A stretch of 6,489 nt of DNA from Hyphomicrobiales bacterium. Lineage in GTDB: Bacteria; Pseudomonadota; Alphaproteobacteria; Rhizobiales; Beijerinckiaceae. Of this stretch, positions 5,858 to 6,489 are shown piece by piece. The notes under the pieces are model-generated. The model had not been told where the DNA came from. It saw nothing but the letters and a program-made list of their open reading frames with translations, and ran no database searches. The stretch covers positions 1 through 6,489 of the forward strand of contig JAQGKN010000218.1 in the NCBI GenBank assembly GCA_028290085.1, in the 5' to 3' direction. Numbering within the stretch: position 1 is the first letter of the stretch; each line of letters starts with the position of its first letter. Made by a program: the position numbers and the translations under genes.

Positions 5858-6489
5858 GTAATCAAGCAGATAGAGATCGGGGCGTGCTGCGATAGCCGCC
5901 ATTCCGGCAAGCACGGCATCGGGTGCGATGACGACGTGCGTCGCAATCCGTTGAACGACGTGCTGCAGCGGCGCCTTGTCCTCGAACGCCTGGCGGAATG
6001 CGTCGTCGTCCAGCAGGTCGAGGATGCGCGGCAGAATTCCACCCGCCAACGTAACGCCGCCATGGGCCAGAAACGACAAGGCCATATTTCCCGCAAAACG
6101 CCCGGCGATGCGCCAGAAATGTCTGATAGTCTCGGCCTCCGCGCTGCCACGATCGGCCACGCCACGTGTGACGATGCCCGTCCCGTCGAGTTCTTCGTCG
6201 CGCGCGCCAGCCGCGCGCTGGCGGGCTTTGTGCAGTCGGGCGAGGCCCGGACCCGAAAGCACCGCCTCGGCGGTGATGCGCCCATGGAAGAAGTCGAGAA
6301 AGGGCCAGATGCCCGCATCCTCCGCATTGGCCGGTCCAAAATCCATGTGCGCGGCTTCGCTTGCAAGGGGCAGGAATCGCCCATCGCTCGATATCAGCGC
6401 TGCGACGCCCAGCCCCGTGCCCGGCCCGAGTATGACCCGGGGCCCGGGCTCGCTGGCCAGCTCCGGCCCGATCCGGCGCAACCATTCAC
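5837..6489 (-). CDS. glk: Glucokinase, C-terminal two thirds (5' end outside window)
   Basis: This ATP-dependent glucokinase of the bacterial Glk family phosphorylates glucose to glucose-6-phosphate in the cytoplasm. About 216 codons are visible; the frame stays open to the window edge, so TTG at 6481 is internal and some 120 N-terminal residues (with the phosphate-1 motif and the catalytic Asn-Asp pair) are missing. Visible motifs, counted from that TTG: GPGTGLGVA (19-27), the sugar-binding SEAAH (Glu42, His45; usually EGGH), AEAVLSGPG with the conserved Glu, and further on GRFAGNMALSFLAHGGVTLAGGILPR and FRQAFEDK, all aligning by eye with E. coli Glk (321 residues). The TGA stop reads 5839 to 5837 and directly touches the ptsN stop. 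Family assignment is firm; substrate is inferred from the family. Confidence 0.92.
   Translation of the reverse strand, partial: EWLRRIGPELASEPGPRVILGPGTGLGVAALISSDGRFLPLASEAAHMDFGPANAEDAGIWPFLDFFHGRITAEAVLSGPGLARLHKARQRAAGARDEELDGTGIVTRGVADRGSAEAETIRHFWRIAGRFAGNMALSFLAHGGVTLAGGILPRILDLLDDDAFRQAFEDKAPLQHVVQRIATHVVIAPDAVLAGMAAIAARPDLYLLDYAARAWR

Noticed and set aside
1..6489. A new defence, mobile or biosynthetic system
   Set aside because: Every gene belongs to a well-known housekeeping family in a conserved order; no transposase, integrase, repeat array or unknown large ORF is present.

Overview
The window is a conserved chromosomal segment from an alphaproteobacterium, most likely of the Hyphomicrobiales (Rhizobiales). 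Three things point there: the gene order rnd-lptC-lptA-lptB-rpoN-hpf-ptsN, the short RNase D without a visible HRDC domain, and the N-terminally extended LptB. Base composition is GC-rich by eye (about 60%, not computed). I would not name a genus. I see no mobile element, phage gene, CRISPR array, tRNA or rRNA.

Layout, left to right. Positions 1-426 hold the 3' part of an RNase D gene. Positions 499-2769 hold three genes of lipopolysaccharide transport: lptC (inner-membrane anchor), lptA (periplasmic bridge, sharing an ATGA overlap with lptC) and lptB (cytoplasmic ATPase, starting at a non-ATG codon after a 109-nt gap). After a 168-nt gap comes rpoN (2938-4503), encoding sigma-54. After a further 184-nt gap come hpf (4688-5296), a long-form ribosome hibernation factor, and ptsN (5369-5836), the EIIA-Ntr protein of the nitrogen-related phosphotransferase system. 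On the other strand, the 3' two thirds of a glucokinase gene (5837 to the window edge) meets ptsN tail to tail with no spacer.

How they work together: LptC, LptA and LptB are three parts of the machine that moves LPS to the outer membrane. RpoN, HPF and PtsN form the classical sigma-54 cluster that ties nitrogen and carbon status to transcription and to ribosome storage. Glucokinase supplies glucose-6-phosphate in organisms that lack a sugar-transporting PTS; its link to ptsN here is by position only.

All coding regions are ordinary housekeeping genes, and I found no new multi-gene system. The most interesting signals are regulatory. A strong -24/-12 (sigma-54) promoter match lies 10 nt after the rpoN stop, pointing at hpf-ptsN. 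A weaker match lies just upstream of rpoN, next to overlapping TGCAA/TTGCA inverted repeats. A GC-rich hairpin spans the fused ptsN/glk stop codons.
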